Below are positions 23,024 to 34,100 of a stretch of DNA of 64,000 bases, one piece after another. How positions within the stretch are numbered: position 1 is the stretch's first letter; each line of letters opens with the position of its first letter. The translations under genes were made by a program, and so were the position numbers. A model generated the notes under the pieces. The model ran no database searches and had not been told where the DNA came from. It was given only the letters and a program-made list of their open reading frames with translations. The stretch is taken from contig CM035304.1 of the NCBI GenBank assembly GCA_002900995.3, positions 5,596,134-5,660,133 of the forward strand, read 5' to 3'. Source of the stretch: Ganoderma boninense (taxonomy: Eukaryota > Basidiomycota > Agaricomycetes > Polyporales > Polyporaceae).

Positions 23024-25225
23024 ATGGAGACGTATCTTTCTCCATGGGTTTTGACTCTGGTTGCCTGTCTGCTCCTCCCTTTCTTGAACAGAATTCGGCA
23101 TGGAAGTGTCGGTCGACGCCTATCCGGGCCCGCGCGACTCCCCCTCTTTGGGAACGCCCTGCAATTGCCCCGGAAAAGAGTGTGGATGAAGCTCTCCGAT
23201 CTTGCGAAGACGTATGGTACGGTGGTCTCCTCATCCTCCCAATGGAGTATATTCATTTGCAACCCGTTAGGCCCCATATATTCCCTGCAAATATTCCGCA
23301 CCCCCGTCATCGTCATCAACTCCGTCGAGGTCGCCCGCGAGCTCATCCAAGCCAAGTCGGCCAACTACATAAGTAGGCCACTGACGAAAATGGTGGAACT
23401 GTGAGTGCTTGACCTTCTGCTTCGCATGCAGGAGACGAATTACGAAGACCGCTAGATCAGGTTACCACAACGGCCCTGTTCTAGAGCCCGACGCAGGCCG
23501 GCTTCGCCTCCAACGCAAGCTGCTGCACGCTGCCCTCGGCCAGGGACAAGTCCAACGGTACGAGGACGCACAGGAGTACCACGTCCAGACCTTCCTCCGC
23601 AACCTCGCCCAGGACCCGGGGCATTACTTCCGCCACATACGGCAGTACGTCTTCATTCCATGCGGTCGAGCGGTCCTGGCATGCGCCCGGATACTCAAAG
23701 ATTAGATTCATGGCTGACGTATCGGCTGCAGCTTGGCAGCAGGTATCACGATCGAGGTTTCCCATGGATACCGTGTCCGAAGCCGAGACGACGAGTTCGT
23801 GAAAGAGGCAGACGTCTTCGGCGAGAATTTCGCCGATGCGGCGATGCCGAACAACTACATCGTTGATATGCTCCCGTTCCGTAAGCGGAGCTCCTTTCTC
23901 ATTCCATACAGTGTCTAACCTGTCACCACAGTCGCCGTCCTTCCATCGTTCCTGCCTGGTATGGGCTTCAAGAGGAAGGCAGCGAGCTATAAGAAGCAGT
24001 ATTACGCCTTGGCGGACAGAGGCCACCAATGGGTCAAGAATGAGATCGTACGTTCCTCCTCCGTGAATGTCCTCGGTTTCTCGATGCCTGACAGGGAGCC
24101 GCAGGCGAAAGGCACGGCACGTCCTTCGTTGACGCAAACGGCCATAGCAGAGGGGAAGCCAGGCCAGTATTCGGAAGAGATCATTATGTTCACGGCAACT
24201 CAGCTGTACACCGGTAAACCTGCCCCGCTCCCCGCCACTCAATTCTCCTACTCGGGGCTCATCTTGGACGTTATGCAGGTGGAGGCGATACGGCAAGTGA
24301 TCATGCATGCTGGCATTTGTAATCGTCTGGCTCACGATTACTAACTCCGCAGACAACAATTATCCTCGGCGCATTCCTCACGTTCATGGCCAAGCATCCA
24401 GACGTCCTCAAGAAGGCTCAGGCTGAGGTCGACTGCGTGGTTGGGTCCGAACGCCTCCCTACGGTTGCAGATCGACCTAACCTTCCATACGTCGAGGCGA
24501 TCTTCGCCGAGGTCTTCCGCTTGAAGGCTCCTATCAGCTTGTGTATGTGCCGGAGTCGAGAGCCTCGCGTCCTTCTGACACATTACTGATCTTGTTTTGC
24601 TGAGGACAGTACCTCGCCTTGTAGACCAGGATGACGTCTACAATGGCTGTCCTATCGAGAAAGGCACCATGGTCTTTGTAAATGTCTGGTACGGCATTTC
24701 CCTCCTACCGAGCCGGAGGACCCTCGCGTGCTTACTCTCGGCCGTAGAGGTATGCTGCACGACGAAGACAAGTATCCCGACCCACACGCGTTCAAGCCGG
24801 AGAGGTGGATGGGCGGCGAGCGACATCCAAACGTGTACCCGCTAGACATAGCGTTCGGTTTTGGAAGACGGTGTGTGCATCACGATCTGGAATGCTATCT
24901 GTGCTCGGCGGCCGAGGCTCAACGTCAACCATACCCGCTTTAGTGTCTGTCCGGGCCGACACTTCGGGGAGGACTTCCTGTTCACAACTGTGGCGAGGAC
25001 GATTGCGCTGTTCAACGTCGCTGCAGGAGATGAGAGTGGCGGTGGCGGTGGCGTCCCGGTTTCGGAACTAGGAAAGACGTGCATGCATTACCCCTTTTTG
25101 TGTCGAGGTTAATACTGACGGACAGGTGACTGGCCAATAGGTTTAGCGGTCGCCCGCGTCCCCCCTTGAGCATCACACCGCGAGTCTCCAACGTCGAAGA
25201 GCTGGTACGGTACCATGGAGAGTGA
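23024..25225 (+). CDS. Cytochrome P450 monooxygenase (interrupted by TGA at one exon junction)
   Basis: Twelve exons (23024-23216, 23271-23400, 23456-23644, 23732-23880, 23932-24047, 24105-24213, 24279-24292, 24353-24542, 24610-24688, 24748-24870, 24944-25078, 25141-25225) would give 503 codons plus stop. An N-terminal membrane anchor is followed by a GPARLPLFG hinge, the I-helix segment GGGDTTT, the K-helix ExxR (Glu353, Arg356), RPERW-type KPERW and the heme loop FGFGRRVCPG with Cys433. It belongs to the microsomal, oxidising class typical of mushroom secondary metabolism and xenobiotic turnover; the substrate is unknown. Intron 24293-24352 has a GC donor. Joining the exons at 24688/24748 creates TGA at codon 390, where homologues have the Trp of NVW. 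The copy may therefore be a recent pseudogene, or the sequence may hold an error. Confidence 0.8.
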
Positions 25226-25744
25226 ACGAAAGACTGGGAAGAGGTCAGCTGTGTGTATAGAGTAGCGTTGGGTGGCCCCCCGACCAACAGCGAAAGGGAA
25301 AGGTTTAGCTTGCTTTTTCACAGTATCGTTTGAGCTATATGTACTGTGTTTTGATTGTGTTAGTGCGATCCGGCGAGAGAACTCACCAGTGGTGCGCACT
25401 GACAAGCTTCGAACCCTCAGACAGTAGTGGTCGCTTCGAACCTGTGCTTGAAGTCCTATGGAGATCTATTAATGTTAGTGAATGAGGACGGAATTTGGGC
25501 TGAAATACATAGCCCTGGCCATGGTCCTCGCGGTTCGTCGATGGTCCAAAGCAAACGGCCGCGTTAACGCCCATATGCTGGCAGAAGCGCCGATTGCACA
25601 GCCCCTTCGCAAATCCGGGCGTGTCCGAATTTTCGAGCCAGCGTGCACATTCAAAACGGATCTGGCTCTCTCCAAGTATCCAGGGACCGTTGTGCTTCTC
25701 CACGACACCCGCCGACGGTTCACGCATTGCACCCCTGCTGTCAG
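25226..25744. other. Intergenic region between P450 and ketosphinganine reductase
   Basis: The genes are co-oriented. Only short frames without family resemblance are present. Confidence 0.4.
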
Positions 25745-27211
25745 ATGATCCCTACAACAACGTTCACTTCACAGGCACTCGTAGCAGCGGCCTTCCTTGT
25801 CGTGACGTCAGCACTGTACAGCATGTGGTTCTCCAACTCTAAAAAGTGGGACCCTCGTGGCAAGGTCATTTTCGTCTGCTCTCCATCTCGCCTTCGCTCA
25901 CGCAATTATTCCTCTACAGCACTGCTTCGTGACCGGGGGCTCGCGCGGCACAGGTCTTGCGCTCGCCACCCTGCTCGCACAGCGCGGCGCCCATGTCAGC
26001 ATCGTCGCCCGGGATCAGCAAAGGCTGGATCAAGGTCTCAAGGAGCTTGAAGTATGCGAATTCTCCTGCTTCTTCGTCTGCTTCTTTACCACGAACTGAC
26101 AATGCCGCTTTATCTCCCCCGTGTCGCGGTGTTCGGCCTCCGACTATTATAGCGGGTACGCCAGGACCCGAAGCAGATCTTCCGTGCATACTCGTACGCC
26201 GTGGACTCGGAAGCTGGGTCTGCCGCTGCGCTGCGTGCCGCGGCGGAGCCCCATGGAGGGCGTTGTCCCGATGCTGTCTTCCTCGTCGCTGGGGCTTCGC
26301 GGCCTGGTTTCTTCATCGACCAGACCGAAGAGTCGTTCAAGGCGGGCTTGCAAATGACGCTCGGGGCGCAGGCGTTCACAGCACTGGTCTGTTGTCTTCG
26401 TCCTTTGTGACCGCGTGTACTAGGCGGACCGCTGAAACACTCACCTACCCCCCTCCCCTCCCGGTGCGCAGGCGACAACGAAGGAGATGGTGCGGCAAGG
26501 CACCAAGGGCAAGATCGTCTTCGTGTGCTCCGTGCTTGGTCTGATGTCCTTCGTCGGCTACACCCCCTACTCCCCAGGGAAGTTCGCGATCAGAGGTGGG
26601 TATTGCTCCATCATACATCCTGCGTGTGGTATTTTAGGTCGAACCACTGACTACCGCGATCTCTGAACAGGGTTGGCTGAGGGGTTGCGTTCGGAGCTGC
26701 AGGTGTACGGCATCGACGTACACGTGGCGTTCCCCGCGACGATCTGCTCGCCCGGTCTGGACGAGGAGAACGAGGTCAAGCCGAAGATCACCCTCAAGAT
26801 CGAGGAGACCGACAGCGGAAGCCCTCCCGAGGCCATCGCTGCGGGCATTCTGCGCGGTGAGTGTGGCTGAATGGCGGATAGGGATAGGCTTCTGCGACTT
26901 GACTGATACTAATCGGTCCGCCGCTCTGCTAGGTGTCGAGAAGGGGAGGTTCCACATCACGATGGACTTCTTGGGCGACGTGTTCCGCGCCACCGCGGCG
27001 TGTGCGTCCCCACGCTCCAGCCCTATTTCGGATATCTTGTATGGGCTCATAGGCTTCGTGAGTGGAGATATTTATAAGGGATGCTCTCAGTGCTGATGTG
27101 ACATGGACCTAGATTGGATTGCCCTTCTGGCGCAGGTCGGTGGATGCACACGTGGTCGGGCACAGGGAAGAACACCGGCAATATTGTCGCGACAAGGGCT
27201 ACGTGGCCTGA
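25745..27211 (+). CDS. TSC10: 3-ketodihydrosphingosine reductase (Tsc10/KDSR-like)
   Basis: Predicted 339-aa short-chain dehydrogenase in seven exons (25745-25864, 25920-26051, 26153-26386, 26472-26595, 26671-26856, 26933-27057, 27113-27211); the frame closes. An N-terminal hydrophobic anchor precedes the NADPH-binding motif GGSRGTG (residues 46-52). The catalytic serine is probably Ser182, with Tyr195 and Lys199 in YSPGK. The segment after it, FAIRGLAEGLRSEL, is characteristic of the ketosphinganine reductase branch, as is a hydrophobic stretch near the C-terminus. The enzyme reduces 3-ketodihydrosphingosine to dihydrosphingosine at the ER, the second step of sphingolipid synthesis, and is normally essential. 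The length is usual for fungal Tsc10. A general short-chain dehydrogenase is the alternative. Confidence 0.85.
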
Positions 27212-27441
27212 AGCGACCCGTCCACGCATAACGCGACAAACCTCTGGATCGTGCGACTGGCCGTCCCTTGTACCTTTGGACTTCCTTAGAACCGAGGGAA
27301 CTTGGGCATAAGTTAACAGATCTACTTACATGGCTAAGATGTATCCTGAACATCGTACGTCGGGTACTCTGGATCGACTACACATACTATTAGGGTTATG
27401 ATGCATGAACTCTACTTCTGGATTACGGCCGGGGCAGAGGT
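27212..27441. other. Spacer ending at the retroelement insertion site
   Basis: No gene. Its last five bases (27437-27441, GAGGT) are the left target-site duplication of the array. Confidence 0.6.
27437..27441. repeat. Left target-site duplication GAGGT
   Basis: Five bases directly before the first LTR, identical to 30651-30655 directly after the last LTR. Confidence 0.8.
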
Positions 27442-27628
27442 TGTTAAGATTCCGGGCGCATGGGCGGGATCTCGCGTTTGGCTCGAGAAGCGGAGGGGCG
27501 ATGGTGACGGGTTCTCGTTGCAAACGCGTGCGGTACAAGCTGTATCTACGTGGAATATATACCAGCTGTTATCCGATGGTGGCGCGGGGACGAGCGAAAC
27601 CGATCACGTAAGCCAAGATGCAACAACA
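27442..27628 (+). repeat. LTR 1
   Basis: 187 bp, TGTTAAG...CAACAACA, with a TATA-like GAATATATACC inside. It is followed by the internal segment beginning CACCCCCTTGAGCGG. Confidence 0.85.
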
Positions 27629-28411
27629 CACCCCCTTGAGCGGTGGAGCGAGGACAGCGAGGAAGGGCAAGGCGAAAACAAAATGTAATGTACGACGAGC
27701 AGGAATGAATGGGGACACACCCCCTCAAACGAGCACTGACCAACAACAACAGAAAAAGACCTCGACATCAACCAAAACATACCGGGACCATCCAACATCC
27801 GGCGGGCAGGCACCGCAATGATCCTCGAGGAGTCGGGCTCCAAGCAGGCGGGCTAGCGCGTGCGCAGCGGGACAGGTGTCCGGGGGACCCTCGACGGGCG
27901 AAACAGGGCAACAGCGAGCAGCGGCATACCCTCGGTGGGCAGCGGCAGCGGGACAACGAGCGGCGGCGGACCCTTGGCGGGCGGCGGCGGGGAGACGACA
28001 ACGACGGGCAGGCCCTCGGCGGCGGCCATAACGAGCGAGGTTCGATCGGGGTTCGAGCGCGGGTTCAATCGGGGGGTTCGAGCGCGGGGTTCAATCGGGG
28101 GGTTCGAGCGCGGGGACAGCGACGGGACGCGAAGCGAGCGAGGACGGGGACAACGAGTGATGACCGGGACGTACGAGATGCGGGCGCTAAACGAGCGTCG
28201 GCGAGAGCGGGCGCGGAGCGATGAGGGTGGCAGCGCGGGCTCGGGGATAATCGTGCAGCGGAGGGAGGAGGAGGGTCGCGGCAGGAAGGGCATCGTGTTG
28301 GGGGTCCATCGGGAGCAACGACGGCGGGGGACTGCACCGATCCGGCAGTGGTGACTTCGGCCTCACCAGGCGGCGCCTCGAATTATCCTTCGGGCAGAGG
28401 AGACGCGTTTG
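27629..28411 (+). repeat. Internal domain 1 of the LTR array
   Basis: 783 bp, strongly GC-rich with short internal repeats such as GGTTCGAGCGCGGGGTTCAA. Open frames exist on both strands but differ between the three copies because of indels, so they are unlikely to be coding. Confidence 0.75.
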
Positions 28412-28598
28412 TGTTAAGATTCCGGGCGCATTGGCGGGATCTCGCGTTTGGCTCGAGAAGCAGAGGGGCGATGGTGACGGGTTCTTGTTGGCAAACGCGT
28501 ACCGTACAAGCTGTATCTACGGGCAATATATACAATCTGTTATCCGATGGTGGCGCGGGGACGAGCGAGACTGATCACATAAGCCATATGTAACAACA
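28412..28598 (+). repeat. LTR 2
   Basis: 187 bp, directly abutting LTR 3. It shares the variant GGCAATATATACAATCTG with LTRs 4 and 5. Confidence 0.85.
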
Positions 28599-28783
28599 TT
28601 AAGATTCCGGGCGCATTGGCGGGATCTCGCGTTTGGCTCGAGAAGCGGAGGGGCGATGGTGACGGGTTCTCGTTGTAAACGCGTACCGTACAAGCTGTAT
28701 CTACACGGAATATATACGACCTGTTATCCGATGGTGGCGCGGGGACGAGCGAAACCGATCACGTAAGCCAAGATGTAACAACA
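28599..28783 (+). repeat. LTR 3 (lacks the first TG)
   Basis: 185 bp. It starts TTAAGATTCC immediately after the ACA end of LTR 2 and shares variants with LTR 1, such as AGAAGCGGAG and a GAAACCGATC segment. Confidence 0.85.
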
Positions 28784-29549
28784 CACCCCCTTGAGCGGTG
28801 GAGCGAGGACAGCGAGGAAGGGCAAGGCGAAAACAAAATGTAATGTACGACGAGCAGGAATGAATGGGGACACACCCCCTCAAACGAGCACCGACCAACA
28901 ACAACAGAAAAAGACCTCGACATCAACCAAAACATACCGGGACCATCCAACATCCGGCGGGCAGGCACCGCAATGATCCTCGAGGAGTTGGGCTCCAGGC
29001 AGGCGGGCTAGCGCGTGTGCAGCGGGACAGGTGTCCGGGGGACCCTCGACAGGCGAAACGGGGTGACGGCGAGCAGCGGCATACCCTCGGCGGGCAGCGG
29101 CAGCGGAACATCGAGCGGCGGCAGACCCTCGGCGGGCGGCAGCGGCAGGACGACAACGACGGGCAGGCCCTCGGCGGGCGGCCATAACGAGCGAGGTTCG
29201 ATCGGGGTTCGAGCGCGGGGTTCAATCGGGGGGTTCGAGCGCGGGGGACAGCGACGGGGACGCGAAGCGAGCGAGGACGGGGCACAACGAGTGATGACCG
29301 GGACGTACGAGATGCGGGCGCTAAACGAGCGTCGGCGAGAGAGGGCGCGGAGCGATGAGGGTGGCAGCGTGGGGCTCGGGGATAATCGTGCAGCGGAGGG
29401 AGGAGGGAGGGTCGCGGCAGGAAGGGCATCGTGTTGGGGGGGTCCATCGGGAGCAACGACGGCGGGGGACTGCACCGATCCGGCAGTGGTGACTTCGGCC
29501 TCACCAGGCGGCGCCTCGAATTATCCTTCGGGCAGAGGAGACGCGTTTG
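28784..29549 (+). repeat. Internal domain 2 of the LTR array
   Basis: 766 bp copy of the internal domain, starting CACCCCCTTGAGCGG and ending GACGCGTTTG like the other copies. Confidence 0.75.
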
Positions 29550-29736
29550 TGTTAAGATTCCGGGCGCATGGGCGGGATCTCGCGTTTGGCTCGAGAAGCA
29601 GAGGGGCGATGGTGACGGGTTCTCGTTGGCAAACGCGTACCGTACAAGCTGTATCTACGGGCAATATATACAATCTGTTATCCGATGGTGGCGCGGGGAC
29701 GAGCGAGACTGATCACATAAGCCATATGTAACAACA
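29550..29736 (+). repeat. LTR 4
   Basis: 187 bp, nearly identical to LTR 2. Confidence 0.85.
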
Positions 29737-30462
29737 CACCCCCTTGAGCAGTGGAGCGAGGACAGCGAGGAAGGGCGAAGCGAAAACAAAGAACAACGTA
29801 TGACGAGCAGGAATGAATGGGGACACACCCCCTCAAACGAGCGCTGACCAACAAAAAAGAAAGCCTCAACATCAACCAAAACAAACATACCGGGACCATC
29901 CAACTTCCGGCGGGCAGGCACCGCAATAATCCTCGAGGAGTCGGGCTCCAGGCAGGCGGGCTAGCGCGTGCGCAGCGGGACAGGCGTCCGGGGACCCTTG
30001 ACGGGCGAAACGGGGCGACAGCGAGCAGCGGCATACCCTCGGCGGGCAGCGGCAGCGGGACGACAACGACGGGCAGGCCCTCGGCGGGCGGCCACAACGA
30101 GCGAGGTTCGATCGGGGTTCGACGGGGTTCAATCGGGGGGTTCGAGCGTGGGGGACAGCGACGGGGACGTGCAGCGAGCGAGGACGGGAGACGACGAGTG
30201 ACGACGGGTGCGGGGACGTACGAGATGCAGGCGCTAAACGAGCGTCGGCGAGAGCGGGCGCGGAGCGACGATGGCGGCAGTGCGGGGCTCGGGGATATCG
30301 TGCGGCGAAGGAAGGAGGGAGGATCGCGGCGGGAAGGGCATCGTGTCGGGGGGGGTCCATCGGGAGCGACGACGGCGGGGGACTGCACCGATCCGGCAGT
30401 GGTGACTTCGGCCTCACCAGGCGGCGCCTCGAATTATCCTTCGGGCAGAGGAGACGCGTTTG
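29737..30462 (+). repeat. Internal domain 3 of the LTR array
   Basis: 726 bp copy, shortened mainly in the GC-rich middle where simple repeats have lost units. Confidence 0.75.
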
Positions 30463-30650
30463 TGTTAAGATTCCGGGCGCATGGGCGGGATCTCGCGTTT
30501 GGCTCGAGAAGCAGAGGGGCGATGGTGACGGGTTCTCGTTGGCAAACGCGTACCGTACAAGCTGTATCTACGGGCAATATATACAATCTGTTATCCGATG
30601 GTGGCGCGGGGACGAGCGAGACTGATCACATAAGCCAAGATGCAACAACA
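30463..30650 (+). repeat. LTR 5
   Basis: 188 bp, ending CAACAACA just before the right target-site duplication. Confidence 0.85.
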
Positions 30651-30655
30651 GAGGT
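30651..30655. repeat. Right target-site duplication GAGGT
   Basis: Identical to 27437-27441. Confidence 0.8.
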
Positions 30656-31146
30656 GGGGTGTCTGATTTTTTAGGGCACATATGTCTGATGGAACGTCTG
30701 AAACGGGTTCTTCTATGACCGACCAGCGGGTCCCTTGTCGACCATTAGGCGGGATGCGATTGTTTAATTTGTCACTGACATCGAACACTTCAAAACTGCC
30801 TTGAGCCACTTCGTGCATTTGTGAATAAGAGGGAGTCCAAGTGGTCCTCAATCTCAGTAGCCGTTCAGTCGAACAGTAACAGTTGGCAGCAATTTACAAC
30901 CAGGGTAGAGACTTGCAAGTGTACACTGGCAAGCCTCCTTCAAGCCCACCTCGCTCGACCCAGCGTGACTCGGCTACACGTGATAAGCGCGTCTCCTAAC
31001 GGTGTGACTCTACGCGTGTGTGACACTGCCCTCCTGTTGCGCGGGCTGCTGTCGCGTGGTTCTTCTCTCTCTCATCTTGCCCTTGACACTAGCTGCCAGT
31101 GCCTGCCGCTTTGACTACCGCTGCCGGCTCCCATAATTCTCACTTC
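30656..31146. other. Promoter region of the Timeless gene
   Basis: No gene recognised. The last 100 bases are a pyrimidine-rich leader before the start codon. The LTR array ends about 490 bp upstream of that start. Confidence 0.4.
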
Positions 31147-34100
31147 ATGGACAAGAACGATCCTATCGAAATTTCTGACGACGACTCCGGCGACGAGCCC
31201 TACGTCGACCGCCGCGCCATCCTCGAGCCTCCCATCCGCAGCGTCGTCGATGCCCTCGGCGGATACGAGGGCGGCAAGTACCGTCTCGGAGATGAATGCT
31301 ACGGCTGTCTCAAGGATCTCAAGAAGTTCTGGCGCAAGGACGACACCGACGACGACCGCACCGTCGCCCGCATCTTCTGGGCTACGCGCGTCCTCCCCAA
31401 CGACCTCATCCCCATCCTCCTCGAGACCGCCGGCAACGGCCACGCCGAAGACAAGCGCGCCATTGCATGCGCGGACCTCATGACCGCGATGACATGGCCG
31501 ATCGACCTGGCGGAGGAGCTCAAGGAGCTCGACGAGGCGCACGACAAGGGTGCGGACTACACCCAGCTCCTGCTCAGCCACATCCACTACAAGGCGGCGC
31601 TGCTCCGGCCGGGGGTCCTGCAGGCGCTGTTCGCGATCACCCTGCCGTGCCTGGCGAGGGACGCGAGGGAGAGGAAGGAGCGGGACGTGCAGATCGTGAA
31701 CGTCGTCCTCTACCTGGTGCGCAACCTCGCTTTCATCAAGGACCTCCCTGCGAACACGTATGGGAGCGCGGACCAGGCCGAGTTCTCCGCGCTCCAGTCT
31801 CGCCTCGTGAAGCGGCTCTCGGAGTCCAACTTCGTCGCCCTCCTGCTCACCATCGCGTCGAACGCGGCGGACGACCCGTTGTTTAACCAGTGGAACACCC
31901 TCGCACTGGAGATCCTCTACTTGCTCTTCCGTGGAGTCAAGCCTTCAGCACTAGCCAGCGACCAGGCAAAGGTGTGTGGGATCGTCCTTCTGTTCTCATC
32001 GTTGCATCTCTCGGATTCTGTGCTATGGCTATGGTCACAGCCAAATTGCGTGGGGAAGGGGGAGCGAGAGACGAGGAGATCCCGGACTCCGTGAACGGAA
32101 ACGAGAAGGAATTCTCCCGAACAGCAGAATCCCTTTTTCGCGGCCGCATATACCCAGAGCCGCAGTTGGCTATGCGGGGAATGCGATATCTCTGCTTGGA
32201 AAAGCTACACTAGGGTTCACACCGCTAACCTAGTCCTTTCCCTCCAGCAATCGGCAAAAACCCTAGCGAGCCTCCTCGCAGCGGAAGACCGTCGCAGGCT
32301 CGAGTTCGTCCGGAAAGCGAACACGCGCCACTCCCGCTTCGGCACCACAATCACTGTAACCGTTAACCCGAAGAAGTCCAAGCCCGCCCCGGCTAACGGC
32401 GACGCGCACGCAACAGCAGAGGAGGCAGGCCCGTCATCGCGCTCGTACGTGCTGCACCGGCAGACGGCGTTGACGAAGGACTCTGGGGCGTCGCTCGACC
32501 TGGCGCGTGCGAAGAAGCATCGGGCGCCGAAGGGGAAGAAAGTTGACGAGCTGGGGCGGGACGACAACCTATCGCTCGACGCGCGGGTCGTGCTGCAGAA
32601 CTTTGCGCGGGCATTCGTAGAGAACTGCTTCAATCGTGAGTCTGTCTCTCATCATCGTGCCTCGCGCATATATGCATGCGAGTTCTAACATATTTGCCCT
32701 TCTGCCCCATACAGCCCTACTGGCGTCGCTTCTGAAAGACATCAAGGCGGAACGCCCGAAGATCACAGAGAAGGACAACCTCCGGCTGCTGTTTGTGACC
32801 AAGTGGTTCCTCGAGTTCTTCCTGTGCGAGCGCGCACGTCAGCCAGAAGATTCGCAGTGGAAGTTCGGGCTTATTGCAGAGGTCACAGATCGTGGCTGGA
32901 TCGTGTGGGTCCTGCGCCGCATGCGCGAAGCGCAAGAGGAGAAGGTAGGCTTCTTACCGTTCTCTGCGTTGGTGTGTTCGATTGCTGACCACGTACATGC
33001 ACGTTTCGATGCACACGCACCAACTCGATGTGCATATACTCAACCTGTCCCACGCATATATTCACCCGTTATGCGCATATACTCGTTCGCTTCACGCATA
33101 TATCCACCTGCGGCACGCATACACCCACCTACGACATGCATACACCCACTTGCGACACGCATACACCGACTCGATCAGCCGAAGCTATGGACGGAGCTAC
33201 AAGCAGGAGTCGAGTGTCTCACCCAGTTTGTCCTCGCGCTGGACACGATGGGCTCCGCAGCCAAGCCCAAGGCAAACGACGACCCTTTTGTGATGGGCGA
33301 GGCGGACGCAGAGGAGGAAGAGGACGTCGCGGACGCCGCGCGGCTCCTACAGCAGCAGATCGTGTACAACGGGGAGGTGCTCGACATCGCGTTCGAGAGC
33401 ATGCGCACGTACAAGGAGGGCACGCAGAGCTTGGCGTACCTCGACGCGGCGGTGAACCTCGCGTACTCGCTCTTGAAGATGCTGGAGCGGTGGAGCAAGC
33501 GCAAGGGGTCGGGCGAGGTGTATGTGCGCAAGAAAGCGAAGGCGAAGAAGCGTAAAGGTAGGACGTATCGGCGCGCTTGACCGGCATGGAAAGCCTGCTG
33601 ACGGGCCTTGTTTTATTTCGGGTGCAGGAAAGAACGTGCCCGAGGGCGAGGGCGTGCCGGATGTCGAGGAGGAGCCGGAGGAGAAGGAGAAGGAACAGAT
33701 GATCAACGAGACGATGTTCACCTTCGACCAATTCGAGCGGGTATGTTGCCCCTACCTCCAGCCTCCCGTGAACCTGCTGACACCACCGAACTGTAAAAGC
33801 GGTTCGCGCACTCTGACATCACGCGCACGCTCCTGGCGTACCTATCGCGCTACAAGGAGTTCGCGCACACGGAGCAGATGAAGCGCGTGGTGAGCCTCAT
33901 GCACCGGCAGGTCGTCCGGCAGAAGGCGGAGGGCCTCTACTTCATGGTCTCGACGCTCTACCTGTTCAAGCAGATCATGGCCGAAGAGAAGAGCCTCCCG
34001 CGCGAGCAGCCGTACAAGGACCTGGTGGCGCTGATCAACTATGTTCTGCGCCAGTTCTTCAAGGCGGTCGAGTCGGACTCGTTCCTCGTCGTCGAGGTGC

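Larger units (their letters stand above)
27442..30650 (+). mobile_element. Tandem array of a small LTR retroelement (TRIM-like), LTR-int-LTR-LTR-int-LTR-int-LTR
   Basis: Five near-identical 185-188 bp repeats begin TGTTAAGATTCC and end TAACAACA or CAACAACA, giving the TG...CA ends of LTRs. Between them lie three related GC-rich internal segments of 783, 766 and 726 bp. The two inner repeats at 28412 and 28599 abut directly, the second lacking its first TG. Five bases, GAGGT, flank the whole structure at 27437-27441 and 30651-30655, as expected for one integrase-type insertion. No gag, protease, integrase or reverse transcriptase was recognised in the internal segments, so the element is non-autonomous. 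No TGG-type primer-binding site follows the LTRs, but a purine-rich GGGCAGAGGAGA lies shortly before each downstream LTR. The plus orientation is inferred from that purine tract and from the TATA-like motif in the LTRs. Confidence 0.85.

Noticed and set aside
16712..25225. Secondary-metabolite gene cluster
   Set aside because: P450, transporter and oxygenases are close together but no polyketide synthase, peptide synthetase, terpene synthase or cluster regulator is visible.
27709..30674. Long frames on both strands of the LTR internal domains
   Set aside because: They differ between the three copies through indels and contain low-complexity residues only; not coding.
33031..33178. CRISPR-like regular repeat
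   Set aside because: Units are contiguous 21-mers without spacers inside a eukaryotic intron; a minisatellite.
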